A DNA stretch of 64,000 bases from Paenibacillus qinlingensis (GTDB lineage Bacteria; Bacillota; Bacilli; Paenibacillales; NBRC-103111), in NCBI RefSeq assembly GCF_013204845.1, contig NZ_JABMKY010000004.1:62001-126000 (forward strand). Reading direction: 5' to 3'. The notes beneath the pieces were generated by a model. The model was not told where the DNA came from, searched no databases, and saw nothing but the letters and a program-made list of their open reading frames with translations. The position numbers were made by a program, and so were the translations under genes. How positions within the stretch are numbered: position 1 is the stretch's first letter; the number at the start of each line of letters is the position of its first letter. Below are positions 9,654 through 18,883 of this stretch, one piece after another.

Positions 9654-10250
9654 ATGCAATTTGGGCAAAAGCTGCCGCAGGATCCGAACGATCGTGTTCC
9701 TCCTGGGCAAACGCTGACACAAGGCTGGCCTGTGCTGCACTATGGGTCCGTGCCCTACTACAACGACATGAGCAAATGGGATTTGCGTTTGTTCGGCTTG
9801 GTGGAAGAAGAGTTCACCATTTCGTATAAGGATTTTATGGCACTGCCACGCAAGGAATTTAAGAATGACATTCACTGTGTGACTACATGGTCCAAGTTGG
9901 ACAATGTGTGGGAAGGTATTGCTGTGTCCGAGCTGATAAGCAAAGTGAAGCTGAAGCCAGAAGCAACGCATGTGATGCTGCATGCTGAGCATGGGTGGAC
10001 GACAAATCTTCCACTGGAAGATTTCCTTTTGGAGACGTCTTTTCTAGGCATCCGCCATAATGGCGTGCTGCTAACACCTGACCACGGAGCACCTGTACGT
10101 ATGGTGGTTCCGCATCTCTATTTCTGGAAAAGCGCCAAATGGCTGCGTGGTATTGAGTTTATGGCGAAGGATAAGCCAGGATTTTGGGAGCGGAATGGTT
10201 ACCATATGTACGGAAATCCTTGGAACGAGGAACGCTACGATTTTGATTGA
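9654..10250 (+). CDS. Sulfite-oxidase-like molybdopterin oxidoreductase (YuiH type)
   Basis: 198-aa single-domain protein of the sulfite oxidase/nitrate reductase molybdopterin fold. The conserved molybdenum-ligating cysteine is C75 in DIHCVTTWSK, and the motifs HAEHGWTTNLPLED and PDHGAPVRMVVPHLYFWKSAKW are typical of bacterial YuiH-like proteins. There is no signal peptide, heme domain or dimerisation domain, so it is a small cytosolic version with unknown substrate. GGAGG precedes ATG 9654 by 7 bases. It lies 44 bases after gcvH and may be read through from it. Confidence 0.9.
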   Translation: MQFGQKLPQDPNDRVPPGQTLTQGWPVLHYGSVPYYNDMSKWDLRLFGLVEEEFTISYKDFMALPRKEFKNDIHCVTTWSKLDNVWEGIAVSELISKVKLKPEATHVMLHAEHGWTTNLPLEDFLLETSFLGIRHNGVLLTPDHGAPVRMVVPHLYFWKSAKWLRGIEFMAKDKPGFWERNGYHMYGNPWNEERYDFD

Positions 10251-10256
10251 CGAGAC

Positions 10257-10296
10257 AAGCCCACTAAAGCGAATGTGCTGTAGTGGGCTTTTTTTT
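10257..10296 (+). terminator. Rho-independent terminator
   Basis: AAGCCCACTA and TAGTGGGCTT form a perfect 10-bp stem followed by a run of T, directly after the molybdoprotein gene. Confidence 0.95.
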
Positions 10297-10429
10297 GCAT
10301 TTTGCTGATGTGTGGCATGCTGGTTGCGAGTCGAGCTATTAGGGTGAAAGGAGAGAAGTAGAAGTATGTTTTCCTGAGTCATTAAAGTGAATCTATCGGA
10401 TGGGAGTTTCGTAATTCTCCTGTGTGCCA

Positions 10430-10625
10430 AATAAATAGATGGATTTTCTGTAGTTAAATATTGCGATTTTCGAAACTAATGCAGGATAGATGGAAAATAT
10501 GTAGGTAATTTCGACCATTTTACCCAATTTGATCAACAAAGGCTTTTATAACTACATGTTTTACAGTTAAATCAAATTTTCGAGGAAATTTCTCACAGAT
10601 AGCTGTATATATTCCAGTTAATCAA
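10430..10625. repeat. Intergenic keyword array, ATAGATGGA type (copy 1)
   Basis: Part of a roughly 440-base gap between convergent genes with no credible gene. ATAGATGGA starts at 10435 and 10486, a spacing of 51 bases, and is followed each time by AT-rich sequence with a TGTAG(T/G)TAA-like segment. The remainder is AT-rich and degenerate. The same keyword and the same 51-base spacing recur at 39574-39625. Confidence 0.65.
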
Positions 10626-10740
10626 ATTAGTGAATCACGAGCCCCTCTCAATTGACAAACGCCACCAACAACGTCTCCGCGGCGAAATCCCGTGTCCACG
10701 TCTCGATCATTCATACCGAGCCCTCACGTCGTTTTCTCAT

Positions 10741-11571
10741 TCAATAAATCTCAGTTCCACTCTCCAATTTCGCCTTCTCCCTGTAAGCTGTCGGCGAAAT
10801 ACCAATTGTTCGTTTAAACATGCGTGAGAACATGAGGGGGTCTTGGTAGCCCACGGATAGGGCAATTTCGGCGATGCTGAGAAGCTGCCTGCGGAGTAGA
10901 CGGCAAGCTTTTCTCATCCGAACATCGGTCAAATATCGGTAAGGGGACATGGAAAGGCGCTGCTGGAAGAGACGGCACAAGTATTTGGTGTCTAGCCCTA
11001 CATGCTCAGCGATTTCGTTTAGACTGATGCGATCGGCATAGCGGGTGTTCATATACGAAACGGCATTACGTACGTGGTGTCCGACATCAGCTCTAAGTGG
11101 TGGCGCATCGTCCGGTATGGCTAGCGTACCGAATATTTGGTACAGCAGAGCGGTCAGAAGGAGCTCTTTAGCAGGTTCCTTACGCAGCCTCATTAAATTG
11201 CCAAAAAGAGATTCAATAGGCAATGACGAGTCAGCTGTTCGGACAGGAGACAGGACAGTGAATCCGGCTAGTTCGACCAGACGGGGGGCAAACGTCCCGA
11301 CAAAGCCGAACCAAGAGTAGCTCCAGGGCTCATGAGGATCGGCACAATACGAGTGGACGGTGTCTGGCATAACGAGGAACAATTCGCCAGGACCAATGGG
11401 TTCTGTTCGACCGCCCGTCGAGTAAGTTCCATACCCGCTGTGAATGTAATGAAGAATGTACATATCTCTTACGCTGGGCCCAAATGTCATGTCAGGTAGA
11501 CAACTTTGCGTGCCGACCTCGAGCACAGCCAGATCAGTCAAACCGATCGGTTCGGTATAAATAAATTCCAC
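10741..11571 (-). CDS. AraC family transcriptional regulator
   Basis: 276-aa soluble regulator. The N-terminal cupin-like sensing domain contains YILHYIHSGYGTYSTGG and FLVMPDTVHSY. The C-terminal double helix-turn-helix includes ISLNEIAEHVGLDTKYLCRLF and LSIAEIALSVGYQDPLMFSRMF. I take GTG 11571 as start because GAGGAAGAGGCGAGGG lies just upstream; an ATG 42 bases further upstream has no ribosome site. It is divergent from the L-fucose-type operon at 11685, whose sugar it probably senses. Confidence 0.9.
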   Translation of the reverse strand: MEFIYTEPIGLTDLAVLEVGTQSCLPDMTFGPSVRDMYILHYIHSGYGTYSTGGRTEPIGPGELFLVMPDTVHSYCADPHEPWSYSWFGFVGTFAPRLVELAGFTVLSPVRTADSSLPIESLFGNLMRLRKEPAKELLLTALLYQIFGTLAIPDDAPPLRADVGHHVRNAVSYMNTRYADRISLNEIAEHVGLDTKYLCRLFQQRLSMSPYRYLTDVRMRKACRLLRRQLLSIAEIALSVGYQDPLMFSRMFKRTIGISPTAYREKAKLESGTEIY

Positions 11572-11684
11572 GTGTTGCCCTCGCCTCTTCCTCAAATAGA
11601 GAAGATATGCCATAAGATGGGGAACTCTGGCTATTTTGATTATAAAGGATGAACACTACAATTTACAGTAGGAGGGATACAGAA

Positions 11685-12608
11685 ATGGAGTATACTACAT
11701 TCGGCCGAACAGGACTTCGCGTATCGAAACTCGGGCTCGGCGGCGCACCCCTTGGAGGGGTTTTTGGACCTGCGGATGAACAAGGCGTCGAGAAGATGAT
11801 CCATGAGGCGTTGGATAGCGGCATCAATTTTATTGACACGGCACCGAGCTATGGCAGAGGGGAATCGGAGCGTCGAATTGGCAGGGCGCTGAACGGCGGC
11901 AGAAGAAACGAGGTCGTGTTAGCATCAAAGGCAGTAGGTCCGGGCGAATCGTTTGATTATGCGACGACGATTCGCTCCGTTGAGGATAGTTTGGAGCGGC
12001 TCCAAACCGAGTGGATCGATCTGCTTCAAATTCATGATGTGGAGCAGGTTCCTTATGAAACGATTATGAACGAGACGTTGCCGGCCCTGGAGAAGCTGCG
12101 GGATGATGGCAAGATTCGCTATATCGGGGTTTCGACAAGAATATTGTCACTTCTGGAGCGTTATGTTCGGCTAAATCGGTTTGACAGTATCCAGTTCTAT
12201 ACGCGATATATGCTGATTGATCATACGGCGAAAGACGAAGTGCTCCCGCTCGCAGCAGAGAAGGAGATTGGCGTTATTAACGGCAGTGTGCTCGGACTGG
12301 GTCTGCTTGCCGATACGCCGGCACCGTTTTTGAGGCCTAACCTTGTGTACGAAGCAACGAAGCGGATGGAGCAGCTCACGTTTTTGCGTAAAACAGAGCC
12401 ATATGGTCTTGTCGAGCCAGCCATGCGCTTCAGTCTTTCGCATCCTGCCATTCACGTGACCTTGACTGGGGCTGCCACACCGGAAGTGCTGCGCACGAAC
12501 TTAGCATTTTGCGATGGCCAGGGACTAGATCCAGAGGAACTGGCAAGTGTATACGCCTTATTTCAGGGCAAAAGTTTATTTCCGGCGGAGAAGGAGGAAT
12601 CGAAGTGA
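11685..12608 (+). CDS. Aldo/keto reductase, likely L-fucose/L-galactose 1-dehydrogenase
   Basis: 307-aa NAD(P)-dependent aldo/keto reductase. The catalytic tetrad is D51, Y56 (FIDTAPSYGRG), K82 (ASKAV) and H117 (LLQIHD). The overall pattern (TGLRVSKLGLGGAPLGGVFG, INETLPALEKLRDDGKIRYIG-like) is close to the L-galactose/L-fucose dehydrogenase branch. A perfect AGGAGGG precedes ATG 11685 by 9 bases. It opens a four-gene operon with overlapping stops and starts. With a lactonase and a mutarotase downstream, the best reading is oxidation of a beta-L-sugar at C1 to its lactone. The substrate is inferred, not shown. Confidence 0.85.
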   Translation: MEYTTFGRTGLRVSKLGLGGAPLGGVFGPADEQGVEKMIHEALDSGINFIDTAPSYGRGESERRIGRALNGGRRNEVVLASKAVGPGESFDYATTIRSVEDSLERLQTEWIDLLQIHDVEQVPYETIMNETLPALEKLRDDGKIRYIGVSTRILSLLERYVRLNRFDSIQFYTRYMLIDHTAKDEVLPLAAEKEIGVINGSVLGLGLLADTPAPFLRPNLVYEATKRMEQLTFLRKTEPYGLVEPAMRFSLSHPAIHVTLTGAATPEVLRTNLAFCDGQGLDPEELASVYALFQGKSLFPAEKEESK

Positions 12609-14557
12609 ATACACAAGGAAACACGCTGCCAAGGATTGTAGCGGAAGAACGAATGGCTCCACCAGAGTGGGCCCTGCAGGAACAGTGGTTATTTGCTACG
12701 CTGAATCAGGCGGCGAAGGAGTTTGTAGAGCGCTACACACAGCCGGATGGGAGTCTGATTTGGCAGAAGGAATGGCCAGGTATGGACGGTTCGGATGACC
12801 CCTATGAAGGGTTCATGAATCTAGCTTTGCTCTATGTATTAGGGGGCAGTCGCGAGCTTCATGAGGTATCCCGTAAGATTTGGGAAGGGATTACTTGGCA
12901 ATGGACCGAGTATGGACAAATTTCCCGAGAATTCGATGCTTACTATGATTGGATGCATCATGGTGAAGGTTATTTATTTTTGTACTTTCTGGGACTTGCT
13001 GGTCCCGTTACAAACAAGGACAGGCAGAGAGCAGTACGATTTGCCAACATGTATACGGGAGACGACCCGGATGCTCCCAATTATGATAAAGAGCAGAAGC
13101 TTATCCGATCTCCCTTGAACGGAAGTAAAGGTCCGCGGTTCAAGGTGTCGGAAGAGGATTGGGTCACGCATCGCAGCATTCTCGACCACTATCCGGCACC
13201 GTATGAAGATATTCCTGGCGTCGATTTTGCGAGCGGCAAATGCCCTTGGTCCAACGATGAAGTCTATCAGAAGATGATTGCAATGATGAATGAGCGAATG
13301 AACCGGGGAGACGTTCCACTGAATTTGAATGCAACCGGATTGATTGCGCACGCCTTCATGCATACTGGAGACGCAACCCTCAGCGATTGGGTGGTGGATT
13401 ATCTTGCAGCATGGGAAGAACGTACCCGTACTAACGGAGGAATTATTCCCGATAATGTCGGGTTGTCAGGTTTAATCGGCGAGTACAACGGGGGCAAATG
13501 GTGGGGAGGCTACTACGGATGGAGATGGCCACATGGCTTTATGACCATCATTGAGCCGCTGACGAATGCGTGTATGAACGCCGTTTTACTTACTGGAGAT
13601 ATGAACCAGCTTGAGTTAGCTCGTTCCCAGCTTGATGCCAATTGGGCGCTGCGGCGGGAAGAGAACGGCCAGGTACTCGTGCCGAATAAACACGGGGATA
13701 ATGGCTGGTACGATTGGCGGAAGGCGCTGCCGAAATACCCAGTCTACTTGTGGACGATGTCCATGGCAGACGAGGATTTAGAGCGTCTAGAACGGATTCC
13801 AAAGGATCACGATTGGAATGAAATTACTGTGCCTGTTGTATCAGGAAGAGACAGCCGGACAGGAAGGGAAACGAAGCACTATATCGGCAACACAGAGCCT
13901 TGGTTCCAGTACATTCGGGGGTTCAACCCAGACTATCCGAAACGGATACTGGCCGCTAATATGGAGTTGGTCGGTCGGCAGTTGGAGAAAATGCGATCGG
14001 ACCAAGGCGACCCGCATGGGTGGAAAAGCGATTTTGCTGACGGAGACTTTTCTAACATTCATATCTGGCAAGAAATGTGCCCGCTATATTTTGAGTCGCT
14101 TGTACAGCTGACAATGGGGGGACCGATGCATATTTCGCACGGCGGTCTGCAGCATGCCAGGGTACGCTACTTTGATTCCCAGGAGAGGCGGCCAGGTCTT
14201 CCCCAAGGCGTATCTGCGCTTGTGGAGGCGCTTACAACAGACAGCGTGACGCTGCAGCTCTGCAATACGAGCATGTTTGATGAACGCGAGGTCGTCATTC
14301 AAGCAGGAGGCTTTGGAGAACACGAATTCACCAGTGCTCAGCGAATCGACGCAAACGGGTGTCCGCAAGGCTCGCATATGGAGCTCCAAGGTAAATGGCT
14401 GGCGGTAAATCTTAAGCGAGGTTCCGGCATTAGGCTTAAGCTTGGCATGAACCGTTACGTCAACTCGCCGAATTATGATATGCCGTGGCCGAACCCTTAT
14501 GCCGCTGATCTATTGGTTGGGCGTAGAGGAGAGGAAGGGGAAGCGGAATGTACATAG
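12605..14557 (+). CDS. Uncharacterised 650-aa protein in the deoxysugar operon
   Basis: A large soluble protein without signal peptide or TM segment. It is rich in Trp, Tyr, Asp and His clusters such as YDWMHHGEGYLFLYFLGL, WWGGYYGWRWPHG and GWYDWRKALPKYP, which suits an alpha/alpha-barrel carbohydrate enzyme. The last 130 residues look like a beta-sandwich. I cannot name the family. GTG 12605 overlaps the previous stop (GTGA) with AAGGAGGA 6 bases upstream. Being inside a dehydrogenase-lactonase-mutarotase operon, it is a candidate intracellular glycoside hydrolase or lyase that frees the sugar. Confidence 0.8.
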   Translation: MNTQGNTLPRIVAEERMAPPEWALQEQWLFATLNQAAKEFVERYTQPDGSLIWQKEWPGMDGSDDPYEGFMNLALLYVLGGSRELHEVSRKIWEGITWQWTEYGQISREFDAYYDWMHHGEGYLFLYFLGLAGPVTNKDRQRAVRFANMYTGDDPDAPNYDKEQKLIRSPLNGSKGPRFKVSEEDWVTHRSILDHYPAPYEDIPGVDFASGKCPWSNDEVYQKMIAMMNERMNRGDVPLNLNATGLIAHAFMHTGDATLSDWVVDYLAAWEERTRTNGGIIPDNVGLSGLIGEYNGGKWWGGYYGWRWPHGFMTIIEPLTNACMNAVLLTGDMNQLELARSQLDANWALRREENGQVLVPNKHGDNGWYDWRKALPKYPVYLWTMSMADEDLERLERIPKDHDWNEITVPVVSGRDSRTGRETKHYIGNTEPWFQYIRGFNPDYPKRILAANMELVGRQLEKMRSDQGDPHGWKSDFADGDFSNIHIWQEMCPLYFESLVQLTMGGPMHISHGGLQHARVRYFDSQERRPGLPQGVSALVEALTTDSVTLQLCNTSMFDEREVVIQAGGFGEHEFTSAQRIDANGCPQGSHMELQGKWLAVNLKRGSGIRLKLGMNRYVNSPNYDMPWPNPYAADLLVGRRGEEGEAECT

Positions 14558-15381
14558 ATTGCCACGTTCATTTTTGGAAGCCATCGCGTGGTGATTATGG
14601 TTGGTTGAAGCCTGAGAATGAGCTGCTCTTTAAAGACTACCTGCCAGAGCAGCTGCTTCCTGAGCTGGGCGCTTTCGGTGTTAATGGGCTTGTAGCCGTA
14701 CAGGCTGCCGTTAGTGCGGAGGAGGCGGTATTCCTGCTGGAGCTAGCTCAGACCTGGCCGGTGATATCCGGTGTGTGCGGAGGGCTTGATCCGTTCGGGG
14801 ATCTTTTTCACGAGCAGCTTGAGTTATTAAAAGCCAATCCGCGCTTTACCGGCATTCGATTAAGCGGCAGCGCATTTCGTTCTGAACGGTCCGAGGCCGA
14901 GCGGAACAAGCTGCGGTCGGCGTTCGCTGCGCTGATGCAGGCTGATCTCACGCTGGATCTGCTCGTACAGCCCGGAGACCTTTCAGCTGTAGCATCGTAT
15001 TTGGAGGAGATGCCGCAGCTCAAGTCGGTAGTAAACCATCTGGGTTGTCCGGACATTCGGGAGCAGCGTCAGGAAACGTGGCTAATAGGTATGAAGCGGT
15101 TAGCCCAGCTTCCAGGCGTGGCGGTTAAGCTGTCCGGAATGATCACAATGGCAGGCGGATTTCATCCTGAGAGGCTTCGGCCTTACATCGATCCATTGGT
15201 TCAGTTGTTCGGCAGCGATCGACTGCTGTTTGGCAGTGATTGGCCTGTGGCCTTGCAGGCAGGAGGCTATAGGGACGTCATTGATCTGTTCGAGGCGGTG
15301 TTTCCTGATGACCTTGCAGAGGAGGAGAAGGGAAAGATTCGTGCGGGCAACGCTAGTCGATTCTACCCGATACTATCATGA
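14548..15381 (+). CDS. Amidohydrolase-family lactonase (L-fuconolactonase-like)
   Basis: 277-aa TIM-barrel metal-dependent hydrolase of the COG3618 type, which includes L-fuconolactonase and related sugar lactonases. The N-terminal metal site DCHVHFW (H6, H8) and the C-terminal LLFGSDWPVAL are present. ATG 14548 overlaps the previous gene by 10 bases with AGGAAGGGG just upstream. In context it should open the lactone made by the aldo/keto reductase to the aldonate. The later steps (dehydratase, aldolase) are not in this window. Confidence 0.85.
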   Translation: MYIDCHVHFWKPSRGDYGWLKPENELLFKDYLPEQLLPELGAFGVNGLVAVQAAVSAEEAVFLLELAQTWPVISGVCGGLDPFGDLFHEQLELLKANPRFTGIRLSGSAFRSERSEAERNKLRSAFAALMQADLTLDLLVQPGDLSAVASYLEEMPQLKSVVNHLGCPDIREQRQETWLIGMKRLAQLPGVAVKLSGMITMAGGFHPERLRPYIDPLVQLFGSDRLLFGSDWPVALQAGGYRDVIDLFEAVFPDDLAEEEKGKIRAGNASRFYPILS

Positions 15382-16022
15382 TGAGAAGGATGTATAGGGC
15401 TCAGGTGAAGGAAGGCTGCGAAGTGGACTTCACGTTCGCTTTAGCCGAAGCAGCAGCAAGCTGGCAGCACGAACTTCGGGGGCAGGGTATCGTGAGCTGC
15501 TCGATTTTTGCGAGGGGGAGCGGTGTATTTCTTTATTTTGAAATGACGAGCGAAAGCTGCGAATGGGAATGGCCAATGGCGTGCAAGCAGTTGCTGGAGA
15601 CATGGCCGGGCGGTTTTGAAGGCGTGCAGCGGTATGCCGTTTCGATGATCGATATCTACCACGATGGTGAACCGGAGATGAGGGAAGATCGACTACATTC
15701 CGGCCGTGAGCGAGTCGGTATGCTTGCGCAATTGAAACCGTCGAAGTACAGCAGCTATATCTTCTATCATTACGCTATGCAGGAGGAGAAACCGAGCTGC
15801 TTTAATCCAACTTATCTCATCGGAGCACATGAGGAACTGATCTTCTCCTATCATGAACGTCCAGCGCCATCGTTCGAACATGGGGTGACGCGAATGACAT
15901 GGCCAGCATCGATTACGCCAGAGAACTGGCACACGATCATGGAGCCGCATTTTATCCCCTGGTCGGAGAGCGAGCAGGGACCTGTCCTGTGGGATAATAT
16001 GGACACGCTCCTGAGCTTTTAA
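15378..16022 (+). CDS. RhaM-like sugar mutarotase, extended form
   Basis: 214 aa. The first 100 residues match the pattern of L-rhamnose/L-fucose mutarotases of the RhaM family: YRAQVKEG, then a helix, then SCSIFARGSGVFLYFEM and a Trp-rich end (CEWEWPM). The second half (from about residue 105) repeats similar beta-strand elements (SSYIFYHYAMQEEKP, EELIFSYHE) and may be a divergent duplicate. ATG 15378 overlaps the upstream stop (ATGA). A mutarotase supplying the beta anomer fits a C1-dehydrogenase operon. Confidence 0.65.
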   Translation: MMRRMYRAQVKEGCEVDFTFALAEAAASWQHELRGQGIVSCSIFARGSGVFLYFEMTSESCEWEWPMACKQLLETWPGGFEGVQRYAVSMIDIYHDGEPEMREDRLHSGRERVGMLAQLKPSKYSSYIFYHYAMQEEKPSCFNPTYLIGAHEELIFSYHERPAPSFEHGVTRMTWPASITPENWHTIMEPHFIPWSESEQGPVLWDNMDTLLSF

Positions 16023-16074
16023 TCATGTATGGTTAAAATGAAGTGCCACCCTTTCCATCATTGATCGAATGGTC

Positions 16075-16280
16075 AATAACTTTGGATACAAGGGGAACCT
16101 AGATGTCTTATTCAGCTCAAATCAGCTGTAATCGAATCTGGGGGAACGTAGATGCGCTAACTGGCTTATTTTCGTAATTTATCGTGCTTTTCGGCGAAAT
16201 AGGAAATTGTCGTTCCCCTCCGATGATAATTTCGCTTATGTATCCGTAATTAAGACATCCTCGTTCCCTCTCGAAGGAGG
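16075..16280. repeat. Intergenic keyword array, GGGGAAC(G)TAGATG type
   Basis: In the 428-base convergent gap, GGGGAAC..AGATG starts at 16092 and 16141 (49 bases apart). Inverted copies appear as CGTTCCCCT near 16212-16220 and GACATCCTCGTTCCCT near 16255-16270. Between copies lies AAATCAGCTG, which also occurs inside the 39.6-kb array. The part from 16281 to 16400 has a small hairpin (GACAGCAAGGGCTGTC) and no gene. Confidence 0.65.
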
Positions 16281-16400
16281 ACGTAAGAGACAGCAAGGGC
16301 TGTCCGCTGAAGCCGCAGTGTACGAAAGCACTAGGAAATCGTCAGATTAAAGTTAGAATAATTGAGTCGGAGTCCGTTTTTGGTGATAGGAAGAACAACC

Positions 16401-16437
16401 GAGGTGTCCCAAAGGTTACTTTTGGGACAGCCTCTTC
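16401..16437. terminator. Hairpin terminator
   Basis: GAGGTGTCCCAAA with TTTTGGGACAGCCTC (one bulge) around a GGTTAC loop, followed by TTCTTT on the plus strand and by a T-rich stretch on the minus strand. It serves the membrane AraC gene on the minus strand. Confidence 0.8.
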
Positions 16438-16450
16438 TTTGCATTGTCTC

Positions 16451-18778
16451 TCACTGTTCTTCCAGACCTCCCGCAGGAATCTGGTCCACCGTCTGCAGTA
16501 AGCGGTACTGTCCCGGCGTAGTCCCCATGCGGGATTTGAACAGTTTACTGAAGTAGCTGACGTTGGCATAGCCGATTTCACGGCAGATGTCCTCCAGCGA
16601 ATATTTGGGCTGCCGCAGCAACTCACAAGCCCGTTTGATTCGAAGATGAATCAAATGGTCGTTAATCGTTGTACCTGTTGTTTCCTTGAAAATACGGCTC
16701 AAAAAGGACGTGCTACGCTGTACGTGCCCGGCAACCGTCTCAATCGTGATGTTGTTATTATAGTTCTTCTCCATAAATTCGGTAGCATGCTGCAGAGTTA
16801 GATCATTCAGCTTCAACCGCTTCTCCCGATTGTGCATAATGATTTGAGTGCACATCTCCATCAAACGTGCCTCCATATCGCGAAGTGTCTGGATACCAGA
16901 CAGCACGAACGGCCGATCACCGAGTACGGTGGTCATATCTCCTCCGGTTTGCACCAGTGATTTTACAATCTCCCCACTTAGTTGAAAGAAGAGTTGCTGC
17001 ACGTTGGCCTTTCCCAGTCGGCGGTTGGTCACTTCTCTCGTAATACGGCTGATTGTCTCCGCACACTCCTCCTCATTCAACTGGAGCAGCGCCTGAAGCA
17101 GCTTGGTCTCTAGCTCATAGGGGTAATAATACGTCTCTTCATCCTGCTTCCAGGAGCTGACGATGGCATAGGGCACGATTTCACCTTTGCCGACATACAT
17201 TTTCAGGCTGAGCGCTTCGACCGATTCTTCATAGGCGGTTTGAGCCGAATGCACACCCGAGTGGATGCGGCTAAGGCCAATCGTGGCAGTGATCCTATAG
17301 CGGCTCTCCATATTACGTTGTAGTTTTCTGGCTAGTTCAATTGGAAAATCGTCTTGATTGGCTGGGACAGCAAGAATGATGATGATGCGTTCATCGTCCC
17401 TCGCGAAGATTTCGCCGTCGATTTCGGGTCCAAGCTCTTCAATTAAGCCATATTGAAATAGATGATAATGGAGATTGCCGGTCGAGTCATTCAGCAGTGA
17501 TTGTTCCTCCAACTCAATCGTCAAGATGGCAAATCGGTCAAAATTCAACTTTAATCCCAAAAGCTCCGCTGCATCCTTCTCCTGCCCACTGCTTTGCTGT
17601 GAAATCACTCTCCCCTTAATAAGGTCGCTCAAATACTTTTCTTTAATAGCTGAACGGTTGTCGCCAAGCAACGTTTCTACCCGTTCCTTCTCGCTAAGGA
17701 TCGTTTCCCGGCTATGACGAAGCCGTTCGAAAGCCTGCTGAATGAAGCTAGCTTCGTCGGCGGCAGGCAGGGGGGCTTCAGGGTTAGCTCTTTCACTGCC
17801 GCTAATATAGGCGAGAACGCTTTTGAGCGGCCGGTATAGTCTCTGTGAGATGTAGAACAGCAGCAAAATGGCAATAGTGACGTAAAGAGCAGAAACGGCG
17901 GCTACGATCAGTTTAATGCGGCCTAAGCCCTCAAGCAGGACAGATCGTTTGGTTAAATTGACGAACTTCCAGCCTGTCACACTAGAAGTGGTGTAGGTCA
18001 CGATCCACCTTCGATCATCGACGTAGGAGCCGCTTCCCGGGGCGGATAGCACGCTAGAATCAAACTTCCCGATAAGGGCTGCTGCTTCTTCCGTTTCACT
18101 GTAGAGCGCTTCGCCTTGGGGCCCGAGGACAAGCGTCAGCCCTTTTTTATTATGATAATGACTCAAATATTCTTTAAAGAGCAGATCAAGCTTCAAATTG
18201 ATGACAATGGCTCCATCTACCGGACCAATGAGCGGCATTTTCTGCATTAAACTGGTCGCAAGAAGTCCTTTGACCGCACTGCCAGGACGATTGGTAAGCC
18301 ATACCGTTCGATTCGCGGTTTCTTCATTCATGACCGTCAGCCAAGAACGATCGGTGAAGGAAGATAACGGGGACATTTTCATATCGGAACGGGAGGTCAG
18401 TACGAGATCGAGTTTATTGTATACAAGATAAATGGAGTCAATATAAGGATTCAGTTTCTGCTGCTCCTCCAGAAATCGTGTCAAGTCAATGAGGGAAGAC
18501 ACACTCAGTTTATCGTTGATTTTATGATACAAGTAGGATTGGGTCATGACCATGCTCGAGGCGATATTCTGTATCGCAAGAAGTTCTTTATGAATCAGTT
18601 CTCGCTGCTGCTCCATAATGGATTGATTATATTCAATTGAATTCTGAATGCTGGTGTCGGCAGAAATCGTATAGGTAACCGAAGAAATAAGGATGACGGT
18701 AACAATGATGATCGCTGTCATAGATAACAGCAGCTTAACGAAGAGCGACCGGTTGCGAATCACTTGAAGACTAGGCAT
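16451..18778 (-). CDS. Membrane-anchored AraC-type regulator with extracellular sensor
   Basis: 775-aa one-component sensor/regulator common in Paenibacillus. TM1 is at about residues 14-36, an extracytoplasmic Cache-like sensor spans about 40-285, TM2 is LIVAAVSALYVTIAILLLFYIS (about 287-308), a HAMP-like linker follows, then a long cytoplasmic middle region and a C-terminal AraC helix-turn-helix pair (ITIETVAGHVQRSTSFLSRIF and YSLEDICREIGYANVSYFSKLF). It likely senses an external oligosaccharide and activates the divergent importer operon starting at 19082. Confidence 0.92.
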   Translation of the reverse strand: MPSLQVIRNRSLFVKLLLSMTAIIIVTVILISSVTYTISADTSIQNSIEYNQSIMEQQRELIHKELLAIQNIASSMVMTQSYLYHKINDKLSVSSLIDLTRFLEEQQKLNPYIDSIYLVYNKLDLVLTSRSDMKMSPLSSFTDRSWLTVMNEETANRTVWLTNRPGSAVKGLLATSLMQKMPLIGPVDGAIVINLKLDLLFKEYLSHYHNKKGLTLVLGPQGEALYSETEEAAALIGKFDSSVLSAPGSGSYVDDRRWIVTYTTSSVTGWKFVNLTKRSVLLEGLGRIKLIVAAVSALYVTIAILLLFYISQRLYRPLKSVLAYISGSERANPEAPLPAADEASFIQQAFERLRHSRETILSEKERVETLLGDNRSAIKEKYLSDLIKGRVISQQSSGQEKDAAELLGLKLNFDRFAILTIELEEQSLLNDSTGNLHYHLFQYGLIEELGPEIDGEIFARDDERIIIILAVPANQDDFPIELARKLQRNMESRYRITATIGLSRIHSGVHSAQTAYEESVEALSLKMYVGKGEIVPYAIVSSWKQDEETYYYPYELETKLLQALLQLNEEECAETISRITREVTNRRLGKANVQQLFFQLSGEIVKSLVQTGGDMTTVLGDRPFVLSGIQTLRDMEARLMEMCTQIIMHNREKRLKLNDLTLQHATEFMEKNYNNNITIETVAGHVQRSTSFLSRIFKETTGTTINDHLIHLRIKRACELLRQPKYSLEDICREIGYANVSYFSKLFKSRMGTTPGQYRLLQTVDQIPAGGLEEQ

Positions 18779-18883
18779 CCTGACCCTCCTTTCGTAGTGT
18801 TAGCGTTTTCAAGATGAGATGGATGACGTATTCGGCACGAAGAAAATTATAGCACAGAATGAAGTAGGAGGAAGCCAAGAGGC

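Noticed and set aside
10630..10827. 65-aa plus-strand frame in the gap before the AraC gene
   Set aside because: No ribosome site, runs antisense into the AraC gene, no protein-like pattern.
12509..12604. Upstream extension of the 650-aa protein to an ATG at 12509
   Set aside because: It would overlap the preceding gene by 100 bases; GTG 12605 has a strong ribosome site and a 4-base coupled overlap.
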